Below are positions 35,054 to 43,299 of a stretch of 64,000 bases of DNA, piece by piece. How positions within the stretch are numbered: position 1 is the first letter of the stretch; each line of letters begins with the position of its first letter. The DNA comes from Roseovarius atlanticus (GTDB lineage: Bacteria > Pseudomonadota > Alphaproteobacteria > Rhodobacterales > Rhodobacteraceae): contig NZ_LAXJ01000003.1 of the NCBI RefSeq assembly GCF_001441615.1, positions 248,001 to 312,000 of the forward strand, given 5' to 3'. The notes under the pieces were generated by a model. It searched no databases, had not been told where the DNA came from, and saw only the letters and a program-made list of their open reading frames with translations. Made by a program: the position numbers and the translations under genes.

Positions 35054-36397
35054 TCAGCCTTTCGAGAACTCGGGGTAGGCTTCCATCCCCAGTTCCGACA
35101 TGTCGAGGCCTGCGATCTCTTCCTCTTCGCCGACCCGGATGCCGATGACGGCCTTGAGGATGAACCAGATGATCAGGCTCGCCACGAAGGTGAACACACC
35201 GTAGGCCACGATGCCGGTCAGCTGCGTCATCAGGTTGGCGTCGCCGTTGTAGAAGATCACGGCGATGGTGCCCCAGATCCCGGCGAAGAGGTGCACCGGA
35301 ACGGCGCCGACCACATCGTCGATTTTCAGCTTGTCGAGCATCGGGATCGTCAGGACCACGATCACGCCACCCACGGCACCGATCCAGAGCGCGCCGAAGA
35401 GCGTGGGCGCCAGAGGTTCGGCGGTGATCGAAACGAGACCCGCAAGAGCACCGTTGAGCACCATGGTGAGGTCGGGCTTCTTGTACATCACCTGGCTGAG
35501 GATCAGCGCGGTCACCGCACCGGCCGCGGCGGCCATGTTGGTGTTGGCGAAGATGCGGCTTACGTCCGAGACGTCACCCACGGTGCCCATGGCAAGCTGC
35601 GAGCCGCCGTTGAAGCCGAACCAGCCGAGCCACAGGATGAATGTACCCAGGGTGGCGAGCGCCAGGTTGGAGCCGGGCATCGGGTGCACCTTGCCGTCCT
35701 TGCCGTACTTGCCCAGGCGCGGGCCCAGCACGATGGCACCGGCGAGAGCGGCCCAGCCACCCACGGAGTGCACGACGGTGGAGCCGGCGAAGTCCTGGAA
35801 GCCCATGGCGTCGAGCCAGCCTGCGCCCCATTTCCACGAGCCCGAGATCGGGTACATGAAACCGGTCAGGATGATCACGAAGATCAGGAACGGCCACAGC
35901 TTGATGCGCTCGGCCAGCGCGCCCGACACGATCGAGGCGGTGGCGGCGACGAACACCAGCTGGAAGAAGAAGTCCGAGCCGATCGACGCGTAATCGAGTG
36001 CTGCATCTGCCGCGGCCACGCCCACCGGATCGAGCACGGTCTGCCCGCCGATGGCGAAGTAGCCGTTGAAGTCGCCCGGGTACATCGTGTTGAAGCCGAC
36101 GAGCCAGTACATGATCGCGGCAATCGAGAAGAGCGCGATGTTCTTGGTCATCTGCATGGTGACGTTCTTGGACCGCACCAGCCCGCCTTCGAGCATGGCA
36201 AAGCCCGCGGCCATGAAGAACACCAGGAAGCCTGCCATGCAGAACAGCAGGGTCGTCATGATGTAGGGGCCGATCTCGTCAAAACCGGGTGCGGCGGCTT
36301 CGGCTTCGGCGGCTTCTGCCGCTTCCTGAGCAAAGCCAAGTTGGGGCAGGACCGCGATTGCGGTTGCGGCGAGCCCCAGATGAATAAAGCGTTTCAT
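35054..36397 (-). CDS. amtB: Ammonium transporter
   Basis: 447 aa: a cleavable signal (KRFIHLGLAATAIAVLPQLGFAQ), an Ala/Glu-rich linker, then 11 membrane helices. Amt signatures: FFMAAGFAMLEGGLVRSKN, SGSWKWGAGWL, DFAGSTVVHSVGGWAALAGA and GWFGFNGGSQL, and the pore twin-His helix VPVHLFAGIWGTIAV. It moves NH4+/NH3 inward. Start 36397 follows AAGGGAT. It lies 29 bases after glnK; GlnK blocks AmtB when nitrogen is plentiful. Confidence 0.97.
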   Translation of the reverse strand: MKRFIHLGLAATAIAVLPQLGFAQEAAEAAEAEAAAPGFDEIGPYIMTTLLFCMAGFLVFFMAAGFAMLEGGLVRSKNVTMQMTKNIALFSIAAIMYWLVGFNTMYPGDFNGYFAIGGQTVLDPVGVAAADAALDYASIGSDFFFQLVFVAATASIVSGALAERIKLWPFLIFVIILTGFMYPISGSWKWGAGWLDAMGFQDFAGSTVVHSVGGWAALAGAIVLGPRLGKYGKDGKVHPMPGSNLALATLGTFILWLGWFGFNGGSQLAMGTVGDVSDVSRIFANTNMAAAAGAVTALILSQVMYKKPDLTMVLNGALAGLVSITAEPLAPTLFGALWIGAVGGVIVVLTIPMLDKLKIDDVVGAVPVHLFAGIWGTIAVIFYNGDANLMTQLTGIVAYGVFTFVASLIIWFILKAVIGIRVGEEEEIAGLDMSELGMEAYPEFSKG

Positions 36398-36426
36398 AGT
36401 GATGTTATCCCTTCTTTCGCGCGTCT

Positions 36427-36765
36427 TCAAAGCGCGTCATCGTTGGTTTCGCCGGTGCGCACGCGCATGGCCTGCCCGATATCGAGCACGAAGATCTTGC
36501 CGTCGCCGATCTTGCCGGTTCGCGCGGTCGTCGCGATGGTCTCGACCACCTGGTCGACCATGCCGGCGGCGACGGCGATCTCGAGCTTGATCTTGGGTAC
36601 GAAATTCACGGCGTATTCCGCGCCGCGGTAGATCTCGGTGTGACCCGACTGAGAGCCGAAGCCCTTGATCTCGGTCACCATCATGCCGCGCACGCCGATC
36701 CCTGTCAGCGCTTCGCGCACATCTTCAAGCTTGAACGGCTTGATGGTTGCAATGATGAGTTTCAC
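36427..36765 (-). CDS. glnK: Nitrogen regulatory protein PII (GlnK)
   Basis: 112 aa, the exact PII length when started at the GTG 36765-36763, which has AAAGGGAC six bases upstream. An in-frame ATG far upstream would add 44 non-conserved residues. The T-loop GHTEIYRGAEYAVNF carries Y51, the uridylylation site. TGKIGDGKIFVLD is the second PII signature. It senses ATP/ADP and 2-oxoglutarate and regulates AmtB. Operon glnK-amtB. Confidence 0.96.
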   Translation of the reverse strand: MKLIIATIKPFKLEDVREALTGIGVRGMMVTEIKGFGSQSGHTEIYRGAEYAVNFVPKIKLEIAVAAGMVDQVVETIATTARTGKIGDGKIFVLDIGQAMRVRTGETNDDAL

Positions 36766-37099
36766 AGATGTCCCTTTCGGTTGCTTGGGCGAGATTGATT
36801 TCGCTGATGCAGAAAGTGACGGAGATGCGCCGGGCTGGAAGGGTGAGCGCCGGGGAAACGGGCGGAAATCGTAACTAAATGCACAAATTATGCGCATTTA
36901 TCATTTAATGACTAATAAATGGGCAGATAAGAATCGCATTGATGGGCGAAACCTCGCTTGGTGGGGCGGGTGCGGTCCGGCGTCGGCGTGAGCCGGGGTC
37001 GGCACCGCACAGGGGTGAAGGAAGTCGCATTTGGGGGTCTACTTTCCGAATGAGGACCTGTAGACTGCGCAGAAACCAGAGGTCCGAGCAGGTAAGGGC
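36766..37099. promoter_or_regulatory. Divergent promoter region glnK / PBP1
   Basis: A 334-base gap. An AT-rich core at 36870-36935 holds the dyads annotated separately. I see no -24/-12 sigma-54 element (TGGCAC-N5-TTGC), in keeping with Rhodobacter-type NtrC acting with the housekeeping sigma factor. Nothing gene-like otherwise. Confidence 0.45.
36880..36896. promoter_or_regulatory. NtrC-like dyad upstream of glnK
   Basis: TGCACAAATTATGCGCA has half-sites TGCAC / GCGCA that approximate the NtrC consensus TGCACC-N5-GGTGCA with one deviation. 115 bases upstream of the glnK GTG, a normal distance for an activator. Overlaps a further dyad CATTTAT / ATAAATG (36895-36901, 36915-36921). Confidence 0.5.
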
Positions 37100-39295
37100 A
37101 TGGGGAACCAGGGGCGAAAAACGCCGCGACTTGTTGCAGACAGGCGATACGGCAAAACCGCGAAGGCGCCGGCCAAGAGCCGCGCCAAGACCGCTGCGCG
37201 CAAGCCTGCGACGCCGACTCGCACGCGCCGCAAGGGCGGTGGCGGCGGTTCCGGCGGCGGGCGCGGGCCTGTGGCCTGGATCAGGCGGCTGTTTCGCTGG
37301 GTCCTGCGGCTGTTCTGGGTGGTGACATGGCGCGTGACCGCAGTGGTGCTGCTGGTGACGGCGCTGGCGGTGGCCTATGTCTATGCCGGGCTGCCGGACG
37401 TGCGCGCGCTGCTGGATGGGCGGGCGCGCGGGTCGGTGACGATGCTGGACCGAGAGGGCGACGTCTTTGCCTGGCGCGGCGACCAGTTTGGCGGCGTGGT
37501 CACGGCCGACACGGTCAGTCCTGACTTGCGCAACGCAGTGCTGGCCACCGAGGACAAGCGGTTCTACCGGCATTTCGGCCTGAGCCCGCGCGGCATCGCC
37601 AGCGCCATCCGCATCAACCTGAGCGAGGGGCGCGGGCCGCTGTCGGGCCATGGCGGGTCGACCATCACCCAGCAGACCGCGAAGCTGTTGTGCCTGGGCG
37701 TGGAGTACGACGAGAGCGAATGGGAGAGCGAGGCGGACTATGTTCAGGATTGCCGCCGCGGGTCGCTGAGCCGGAAGGCCAAGGAAGCGATCTATGCCAT
37801 GGCGATGGAAGCGAAATATTCCAAGAACGAGATCCTGTCGATCTATCTGAACCGGGCCTATTTCGGCGGCGGCGCCTTTGGCGTGGAGGCCGCGGCGCAG
37901 CGGTATTTCGGCGTGAGCGCGCGCGAGGTGAACGCGTCGCAGGCGGCGATGCTGGCGGGATTGCTGACCGCGCCGACGCGGCTGGCGCCGACAACCAACC
38001 TGGAGCGGTCGCAGGCACGCGCGGCGACGGTGCTGCGGCTGATGAACGAACAGGGCTATCTGACCGACGCCGAGGCGCAGGCGGCACAGAACGACCCCGC
38101 CACCCTGTCGGAGGCCGCCGAGGCGCAGGCGGGGGGCTATTTCGCGGATTGGGTGATGGACAGCGGGCCGGAACTGTTCACCCGCGACACGACCGAGGAC
38201 GTGATCATCCAGACCACGCTGGACCAGCGGATGCAGCGCGCCGCCGAGGAGGCGCTGGACTGGGTATTCGAGAACAAGGTCAGCGACGGGTCCGAGGCGC
38301 AGGCGGCGATCGTGGTGATGAGTGCCGACGGCGCGGTGCGGGCCATGGTGGGCGGGCGCAAGTCGCGCGTCACGGGCGCGTTCAACCGCGCCACGATGGC
38401 CAAGCGGCAGACCGGATCGGCCTTCAAACCGTTTGTTTACGCCACGGCGCTGGAACTGGGTTACGAGCCCACGTCGATCGTGGTGGACGAGCCCTATTGC
38501 CGCAACATTCCGGGGTCGGGGCAATGGTGCCCCGAGAACTATGACAAGAAATTCCATGGCCGGGTGCCGCTGATCCGGGCGCTGGCGCAGTCCTACAACA
38601 TCCCGGCGGTGAAGGTGGCCGAGAGCGTGGGGCTGGACCTGGTGCGCCGGGTCGCGAGCGATTTCGGCATCGACAACGAGTTGGCCGAGGGGCCGGCGCT
38701 GGCGCTGGGCGCGTCGGAAAGCACGCTGTTGGAGATGACCGGGGCCTATGCCGGCATCCTGAACGGCGGCTCGTCGGTGACGCCTTACGGTCTGGTCGAA
38801 CTGAAGCTTTTGGGCGAAGACGACCCGCTGATGCGCAAGAGCGGCGGCATCGGCGAGCGGGTGATCCAGCAGGAAGCGGCGCAGAAGCTGATGGGCATGA
38901 TGTACGAGGTTGTGCAGTCGGGCACCGGCGCGCGCGCCAAGCTGCCCGACCGGCAGGCCGCGGGCAAGACGGGCACGACACAGGCGGCGCGTGATGCGTG
39001 GTTTCTGGGCTTCACCGCGGATTACGTGACGGGCGTCTGGATGGGATATGACGACAACACGCCGCTGAAGGGTGTGACCGGCGGCGGCCTGCCCGCGGAT
39101 ATCTGGCGCGAGACGATGGTGCGGGTGAACGAGGGTGTGCCGGTGAAGGATCTGCCGATGATCCGGGTCGAGCCGCAGCCGCAGGTTCAACAGCTACCGC
39201 GCTCGCAGCCTCGGCAGAACCAGGACCGGGACCGCGATGCCACGATCAACCGGATGCTGAACGAGTTGCTGGGCCCGGCGACCGGGGGGCAGTAG
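37100..39295 (+). CDS. Bifunctional penicillin-binding protein (PBP1A family)
   Basis: 731 aa inner-membrane peptidoglycan synthase. A basic, Gly-rich cytoplasmic head (residues 1-57) precedes one membrane anchor near 75-95. The GT51 glycosyltransferase shows EDKRFYRHFG (catalytic E151), GGSTITQQTAKLL and EILSIYLNRAYFGGGAFGVE. The transpeptidase shows SAFK (S440 nucleophile, K443), SYN (S498) and KTGT (K623). The C-terminal tail is short and Gln/Arg-rich. Two cysteines in DEPYCRNIPGSGQWCPENY may form a disulfide. Monocistronic; ribosome site AGGTAAGGG. Confidence 0.95.
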   Translation: MGNQGRKTPRLVADRRYGKTAKAPAKSRAKTAARKPATPTRTRRKGGGGGSGGGRGPVAWIRRLFRWVLRLFWVVTWRVTAVVLLVTALAVAYVYAGLPDVRALLDGRARGSVTMLDREGDVFAWRGDQFGGVVTADTVSPDLRNAVLATEDKRFYRHFGLSPRGIASAIRINLSEGRGPLSGHGGSTITQQTAKLLCLGVEYDESEWESEADYVQDCRRGSLSRKAKEAIYAMAMEAKYSKNEILSIYLNRAYFGGGAFGVEAAAQRYFGVSAREVNASQAAMLAGLLTAPTRLAPTTNLERSQARAATVLRLMNEQGYLTDAEAQAAQNDPATLSEAAEAQAGGYFADWVMDSGPELFTRDTTEDVIIQTTLDQRMQRAAEEALDWVFENKVSDGSEAQAAIVVMSADGAVRAMVGGRKSRVTGAFNRATMAKRQTGSAFKPFVYATALELGYEPTSIVVDEPYCRNIPGSGQWCPENYDKKFHGRVPLIRALAQSYNIPAVKVAESVGLDLVRRVASDFGIDNELAEGPALALGASESTLLEMTGAYAGILNGGSSVTPYGLVELKLLGEDDPLMRKSGGIGERVIQQEAAQKLMGMMYEVVQSGTGARAKLPDRQAAGKTGTTQAARDAWFLGFTADYVTGVWMGYDDNTPLKGVTGGGLPADIWRETMVRVNEGVPVKDLPMIRVEPQPQVQQLPRSQPRQNQDRDRDATINRMLNELLGPATGGQ

Positions 39296-39303
39296 GGCGG
39301 GTT

Positions 39304-39957
39304 CTATGCCGAGCGCATCTCGGGGCGCCGGCTTTGCGATTCGTTGCCCTGTGCGCGGGTCAGGTCCGGCGCGTCGGAGGCCAGCAGCCGGATGATCTGC
39401 GCGGAGGTCAGCGCGGTGCAGAATTCCCCGTGCATCGCGGCGACCGACAGGTCGTGCACGAGCTGCGGATCGTGATCGACACCGTTCAGATCGATCCGGT
39501 TGCAGGTCGCACAGGCATCGTGGGCGAGGTACACGTCGAACCCCATGTTCCCGGCCATGCGCACGGAGGTTTCCACGCAGAAATTGGTGAAATACCCCGC
39601 AATGACCAGCCGGGTGATGCCCGCACGCCTGAGCTCGAGTTCCATCGGCGTTCCGATGAAGGCCGAGTTGACGCTTTTGCGGATCGCGATGTCGCCGGGG
39701 CCGATTTCCAGCCCGTCCAACTGGGCGCCGGTGGGCAGCGACAGCTTCAAGGGGCTGTCGGGTTCGATACTGTCGTGCTGGGTGAAGGCCACCGGGCGGC
39801 CCGCCTGGCGAAATGCGGTCAGAAGATCGACAAGGCGCGCGTGACAGTCGGGATTGTTCATGCGTCCGGTCTTGCCGCCCCAGTGTCCGAAATCATGTAC
39901 GCCCTTCTGAACGTCGATCAGCAAGAGGGCTGTTTCAGTGCCGAATTGGGCGATCAT
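39304..39957 (-). CDS. Isochorismatase-family cysteine hydrolase
   Basis: 217 aa. The family triad is visible: D15 (LLLIDVQKG), K94 (IRKSVNSAF) and C127 (YFTNFCVETS). The Rossmann-like fold covers residues 1-185; the polar tail is extra. Such enzymes cleave amides or vinyl ethers (nicotinamidase, N-carbamoylsarcosine amidase, isochorismatase-like); the substrate cannot be named. Convergent with PBP1, with eight bases between the stops. Confidence 0.9.
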   Translation of the reverse strand: MIAQFGTETALLLIDVQKGVHDFGHWGGKTGRMNNPDCHARLVDLLTAFRQAGRPVAFTQHDSIEPDSPLKLSLPTGAQLDGLEIGPGDIAIRKSVNSAFIGTPMELELRRAGITRLVIAGYFTNFCVETSVRMAGNMGFDVYLAHDACATCNRIDLNGVDHDPQLVHDLSVAAMHGEFCTALTSAQIIRLLASDAPDLTRAQGNESQSRRPEMRSA

Positions 39958-40005
39958 GGGTGCACGTCCAGTCTGAGGGCCTGTGGAATGCCAATAGTGC
40001 CGGAC

Positions 40006-40602
40006 TCAGCCCGAGCGTTTAACGTCGGCGATAAGGGCGTCGATGTTGCCGCCGTTGCGGTCGAGCATCGCGCCGATCTCGGTGCGTTCGCTGAGCCGCA
40101 GGCTGACGCCTTCGATCACCATGTCGAAGAACAGGTCGCGGCCCGAGCGGTCGGAAACCAGGAACAGAACGGTGAAGGGCGACTTGCCGCGCAGTTTCAC
40201 CGTCGAGCGGACCTCGTGCCAGGACTTGACCTGGCGCACGCCGGTCACCTGGATCTGGCCGCCGATGAACTCGCGGAAGCGTTTACCGTACTTGCGGGCG
40301 ATATAGCCCTGGAAGGCGGCGGTGAAGGCCCGCATCTGGGCCGCGGTCGCGCGGCGCGAGTCGTTGCCCAGAGTGGAGCGCGCGATGATGTTCACATCGG
40401 CGTAGCGGGCGAAGATGCGTTCGAAATCCGCGATCATCGCGCCCGTGGATTTTCCCGAGGCGATCACGCGGTTGATTTCGGCCACGGCCTGGTCGATCAG
40501 CGCGCGAGCGCGGGCCTCGGTCAGGGCGAAGGCGGGCAGGGCAGGCAGCAGCGTGGCGGCCGCACCGGCGCCGATCAGGAAACGTCTGGACATGTCATTC
40601 AT
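40006..40602 (-). CDS. mlaC: Phospholipid-binding protein MlaC
   Basis: 198 aa, periplasmic. Signal sequence SRRFLIGAGAAATLLPALPAFA, then an MlaC/Ttg2D fold with FERIFARYADVNIIARSTLG and FTAAFQGYIARKYGKRFREF, and VLFLVSDRSGRDLFFDMVIEGVSL. It carries lipids between MlaA in the outer membrane and the MlaFEDB complex. The first ATG (40602) overlaps the mlaA stop by eight bases and has GGAGG nine bases upstream; 40593 is the alternative. MlaFEDB is not in this window. Confidence 0.92.
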   Translation of the reverse strand: MNDMSRRFLIGAGAAATLLPALPAFALTEARARALIDQAVAEINRVIASGKSTGAMIADFERIFARYADVNIIARSTLGNDSRRATAAQMRAFTAAFQGYIARKYGKRFREFIGGQIQVTGVRQVKSWHEVRSTVKLRGKSPFTVLFLVSDRSGRDLFFDMVIEGVSLRLSERTEIGAMLDRNGGNIDALIADVKRSG

Positions 40603-41392
40603 CGTAGGGGTCCTCCAGCGGCGTGCCGAGTTCGGCATCATAAGGGTCATCGAGCGCCCCGCCCGAGCCACCGCCGAGCTTGAAGCGCCTGTTCTGAATA
40701 TAGAGCGACCGCGCCTGGGCGTAACTGTCGGCGCTGTCGTAAAGCACGGAGTCTATGGTGTCGGCAAAGCGCCCGCGGTCCGACAGGCCCGTGGCCCCCG
40801 AGGCGACGGTGGGGTAATAATTCTGCGGCTCGTCGAGCACGTAGGTGAGCGGGTTGGTGAAGAGATCGACAAGCTTGCCCGCCGCCGCGCGCTCGGTCGA
40901 GGGGCCAAGCAGGGGCAGTTCGATATAGGCGCCCTCGCGCACGCCCCAGACATAGAGGGTCTGGCCGAAATCGGCGTCGGTGGCCTGGGGCATGTTGAGT
41001 TCGGACGCGGTATCGAAAAGGCCGCCCAGCCCGATGGTGGTGTTCACGACGAAGCGGTAGGTGTCTTCGGTCGCGCCTTTCATGTTGCCTTGCAGGATGT
41101 TGTTCACCACCGCGCCGGGAATCGAGAGGTTGAAGGCGAAGCGGCCGATCATGTTCTCGACATCGTCGGGAATGAAGCCGGAATAGCCCTTGCCCGCCGG
41201 CCCCACCAGATTTCTGTCGAGCGCCCGGTTGAAGGCGTGGGTGCGGCGGTTTTCCTCTTCGTAGGGATCGAAGGCCTGACCCGGCGGGTGGCCTGCCGGC
41301 GTCGGGGTGCAGCCCGCCGAGACCAGGGCCACGACAAGCGCAAGGCCGGCCGCGCGCAGCTTTGGTTGACGGATGAACGAGAAATGTGGCAA
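40595..41392 (-). CDS. mlaA: Outer-membrane lipoprotein MlaA (VacJ)
   Basis: 265 aa. Lipoprotein signal with lipobox VSAGC (acyl-Cys near residue 28). MlaA core: DPYEEENRRTHAFNRALDRN, NNILQGNMKGATEDTYRFVVNTTIGLGGLFD, TLYVWGVREGAYIELPLLGPST. It extracts misplaced phospholipids from the outer leaflet. The C-terminal tail is Gly/Asp-rich. Operon mlaA-mlaC with overlapping ends. Confidence 0.95.
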   Translation of the reverse strand: MPHFSFIRQPKLRAAGLALVVALVSAGCTPTPAGHPPGQAFDPYEEENRRTHAFNRALDRNLVGPAGKGYSGFIPDDVENMIGRFAFNLSIPGAVVNNILQGNMKGATEDTYRFVVNTTIGLGGLFDTASELNMPQATDADFGQTLYVWGVREGAYIELPLLGPSTERAAAGKLVDLFTNPLTYVLDEPQNYYPTVASGATGLSDRGRFADTIDSVLYDSADSYAQARSLYIQNRRFKLGGGSGGALDDPYDAELGTPLEDPYDE

Positions 41393-41518
41393 CGGTCAGA
41401 CTTTGGTTAAACTATTGCGGTTATACATAATCAAACGGCTGATTTTACCCGGATACGGCGTGGTGTCGGCGATGTCCTGTGGCAGAACAGTGCCAATGGT
41501 AGTAAGCCGGAACGGGGT

Positions 41519-41535
41519 ATCGTTCAAGCAACGAT
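41519..41535. other. Small hairpin before the type I secretion operon
   Basis: ATCGTT-CAAGC-AACGAT, a perfect 6-bp stem ending 24 bases before the ABC gene ATG, likely within its leader. The preceding stretch 41400-41455 is AT-rich and probably holds the promoter. Confidence 0.35.
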
Positions 41536-41559
41536 GTAGCGCGACGCGGAAGAGGCGGG

Positions 41560-43299
41560 ATGCAACTTAGCAAGGCAAGACTGGATGCGGGCCGCGAGGA
41601 ACTGCGTGCTGCCCGCCGCGAGAGCCGGGGGCTTTACTGGTTCGTGGGCATCTTCAGCTTTTTCGTCAACATGCTGATGCTGACCGGGCCGATCTACATG
41701 TTGCAGGTCTATGACCGGGTGCTGGGCAGCCGGTCGGTCGAGACGCTGATCGCGCTGAGCGTGCTGGTTGTGTTCCTGTACGGGATGATGGGCCTGCTGG
41801 ATTACGCGCGCGGGCGGGTAATGGGCCGGGTCGCGGCGCGGTTCCAGGCGCGGCTGGACCGGCGGGTGTTCGACGCGGTGATCCGCAAGTCGGCTCTGGC
41901 CCCCGGCGACCAGTCCGAGACCGGGATGCGCGACCTGGAGGCGGTGCAGCGGTTGCTGGCCTCGCCGGTGCTGATGGCATTCTTCGACATTCCGTGGACG
42001 CCGGTTTTCCTGGCCGGGATCTGGCTGTTCCATCCGTGGCTGGGCGCGCTGGCGCTGGTGGGCGGCGGGATCATCATCCTGGTGACCGTGATCAACCAGA
42101 CGGTCACCAAGCAGCCGGCGGCCAAGTCGGCCCTGAGCACGGCCGCCGCCGAGAACCTGGCCAATCAGATCCGCAACGAATCGGAGATGGTGCAGGCCAT
42201 GGGAATGCGCGACCAGGCGTTTTCGCGCTGGCAGAAGGCACGGGGCGAATCGTTGCGCGCGCAGATCAATTCGTCGGACCTGGTTGGCACGTTCACCACC
42301 ACGACCAAGACCTTTCGGCTGTTCCTGCAGTCGGCGATGCTGGGGCTGGGCGCCTATCTGGTGTTGCAGAACGAGTTGACGCCGGGCGCGATGATCGCGG
42401 GCTCGATCCTGATGGGCCGGGCGCTGGCGCCGATCGAGCTGGCCGTCGGGCAATGGGCGCTGGTGCAGCGGGCGGTGCGAGGCTGGCACTCGCTGACCGA
42501 GCTGCTGGCGCTGGTGCCGCCCGAGCAGTCGCGCACGCCGCTGCCCAAGCCCAAGGCGCTGTTGCAGGTGCAACAGGTAACCGTGGTGCCGCCGGGCGAC
42601 CAGCAGGCAGCGCTGAAGACCATCAGTTTCACTGTCCAGCCGGGCCAGGCGGTGGGCGTGATCGGCCCGTCGGGTGCCGGCAAGTCGACGCTGGCGCGGG
42701 CGCTGACCGGGCTGTGGCGGCCCGCGGGCGGGCGCATTAGGCTGGATGGCGCGTCGCTCGATCAGTTCGACCCGCGCGTGCTGGGCGAGCATATCGGGTA
42801 CTTGCCGCAGCGCGTGCAGCTGTTCGAGGGGACCATCGCCGAGAACATCTCTCGCCTGGCCGAAGAGCCGGACCCGGCCAAGATTGTTGAGGCGGCGAAG
42901 AAGGCCGATGCGCACGACATGATTCTGAAGCTGCCCGACGGCTATGACACGCGGGTCACCGCCGGGGGCGGGCGGCTGTCGGGCGGGCAGATGCAGCGGA
43001 TCGGGCTGGCGCGGGCGATGTATGGCGACCCGGTATTGGTGGTGCTGGACGAGCCCAACTCGAACCTCGACAACGAGGGCAGCGAGGCGGTGAACCACGC
43101 CATCCGCGGCTTCAAGGCCGAGGGCAAGTCGGTGCTGATCATGGCGCACCGGCCCGCGGCGATCCGGGAATGCGACCAGTTGCTGATGCTTGAGGGCGGC
43201 ATCGTGCGCGCCTTCGGGCCCAAGGACGAGGTGCTGAAGGACGTGGTCAAGAACGCCGGAGAGATTACCGCGAGCGCGTTGCCGGGAGGTGTGCGATGA
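41560..43299 (+). CDS. Type I secretion ABC transporter permease/ATPase (PrtD-like)
   Basis: 579 aa, inner membrane, a half-transporter of about six helices fused to an ATPase; no N-terminal C39-like domain is present, as in the PrtD/AprD group. PIYMLQVYDRVLGSRSVETL and GMMGLLDYARGRVMGRVAARF are group signatures. Walker A GPSGAGKST, QRVQLFEGTIAENI, signature LSGGQMQR, Walker B LVVLDEPNSNLD and H-loop IMAHRP are complete. It exports RTX proteins directly to the outside. Its stop overlaps the HlyD-type gene (ATGA). Confidence 0.95.
   Translation: MQLSKARLDAGREELRAARRESRGLYWFVGIFSFFVNMLMLTGPIYMLQVYDRVLGSRSVETLIALSVLVVFLYGMMGLLDYARGRVMGRVAARFQARLDRRVFDAVIRKSALAPGDQSETGMRDLEAVQRLLASPVLMAFFDIPWTPVFLAGIWLFHPWLGALALVGGGIIILVTVINQTVTKQPAAKSALSTAAAENLANQIRNESEMVQAMGMRDQAFSRWQKARGESLRAQINSSDLVGTFTTTTKTFRLFLQSAMLGLGAYLVLQNELTPGAMIAGSILMGRALAPIELAVGQWALVQRAVRGWHSLTELLALVPPEQSRTPLPKPKALLQVQQVTVVPPGDQQAALKTISFTVQPGQAVGVIGPSGAGKSTLARALTGLWRPAGGRIRLDGASLDQFDPRVLGEHIGYLPQRVQLFEGTIAENISRLAEEPDPAKIVEAAKKADAHDMILKLPDGYDTRVTAGGGRLSGGQMQRIGLARAMYGDPVLVVLDEPNSNLDNEGSEAVNHAIRGFKAEGKSVLIMAHRPAAIRECDQLLMLEGGIVRAFGPKDEVLKDVVKNAGEITASALPGGVR

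Noticed and set aside
36905..39190. A 761-codon minus frame opposite the PBP1 gene
   Set aside because: His/Arg/Gln-rich composition, opposite a gene with complete catalytic motifs.
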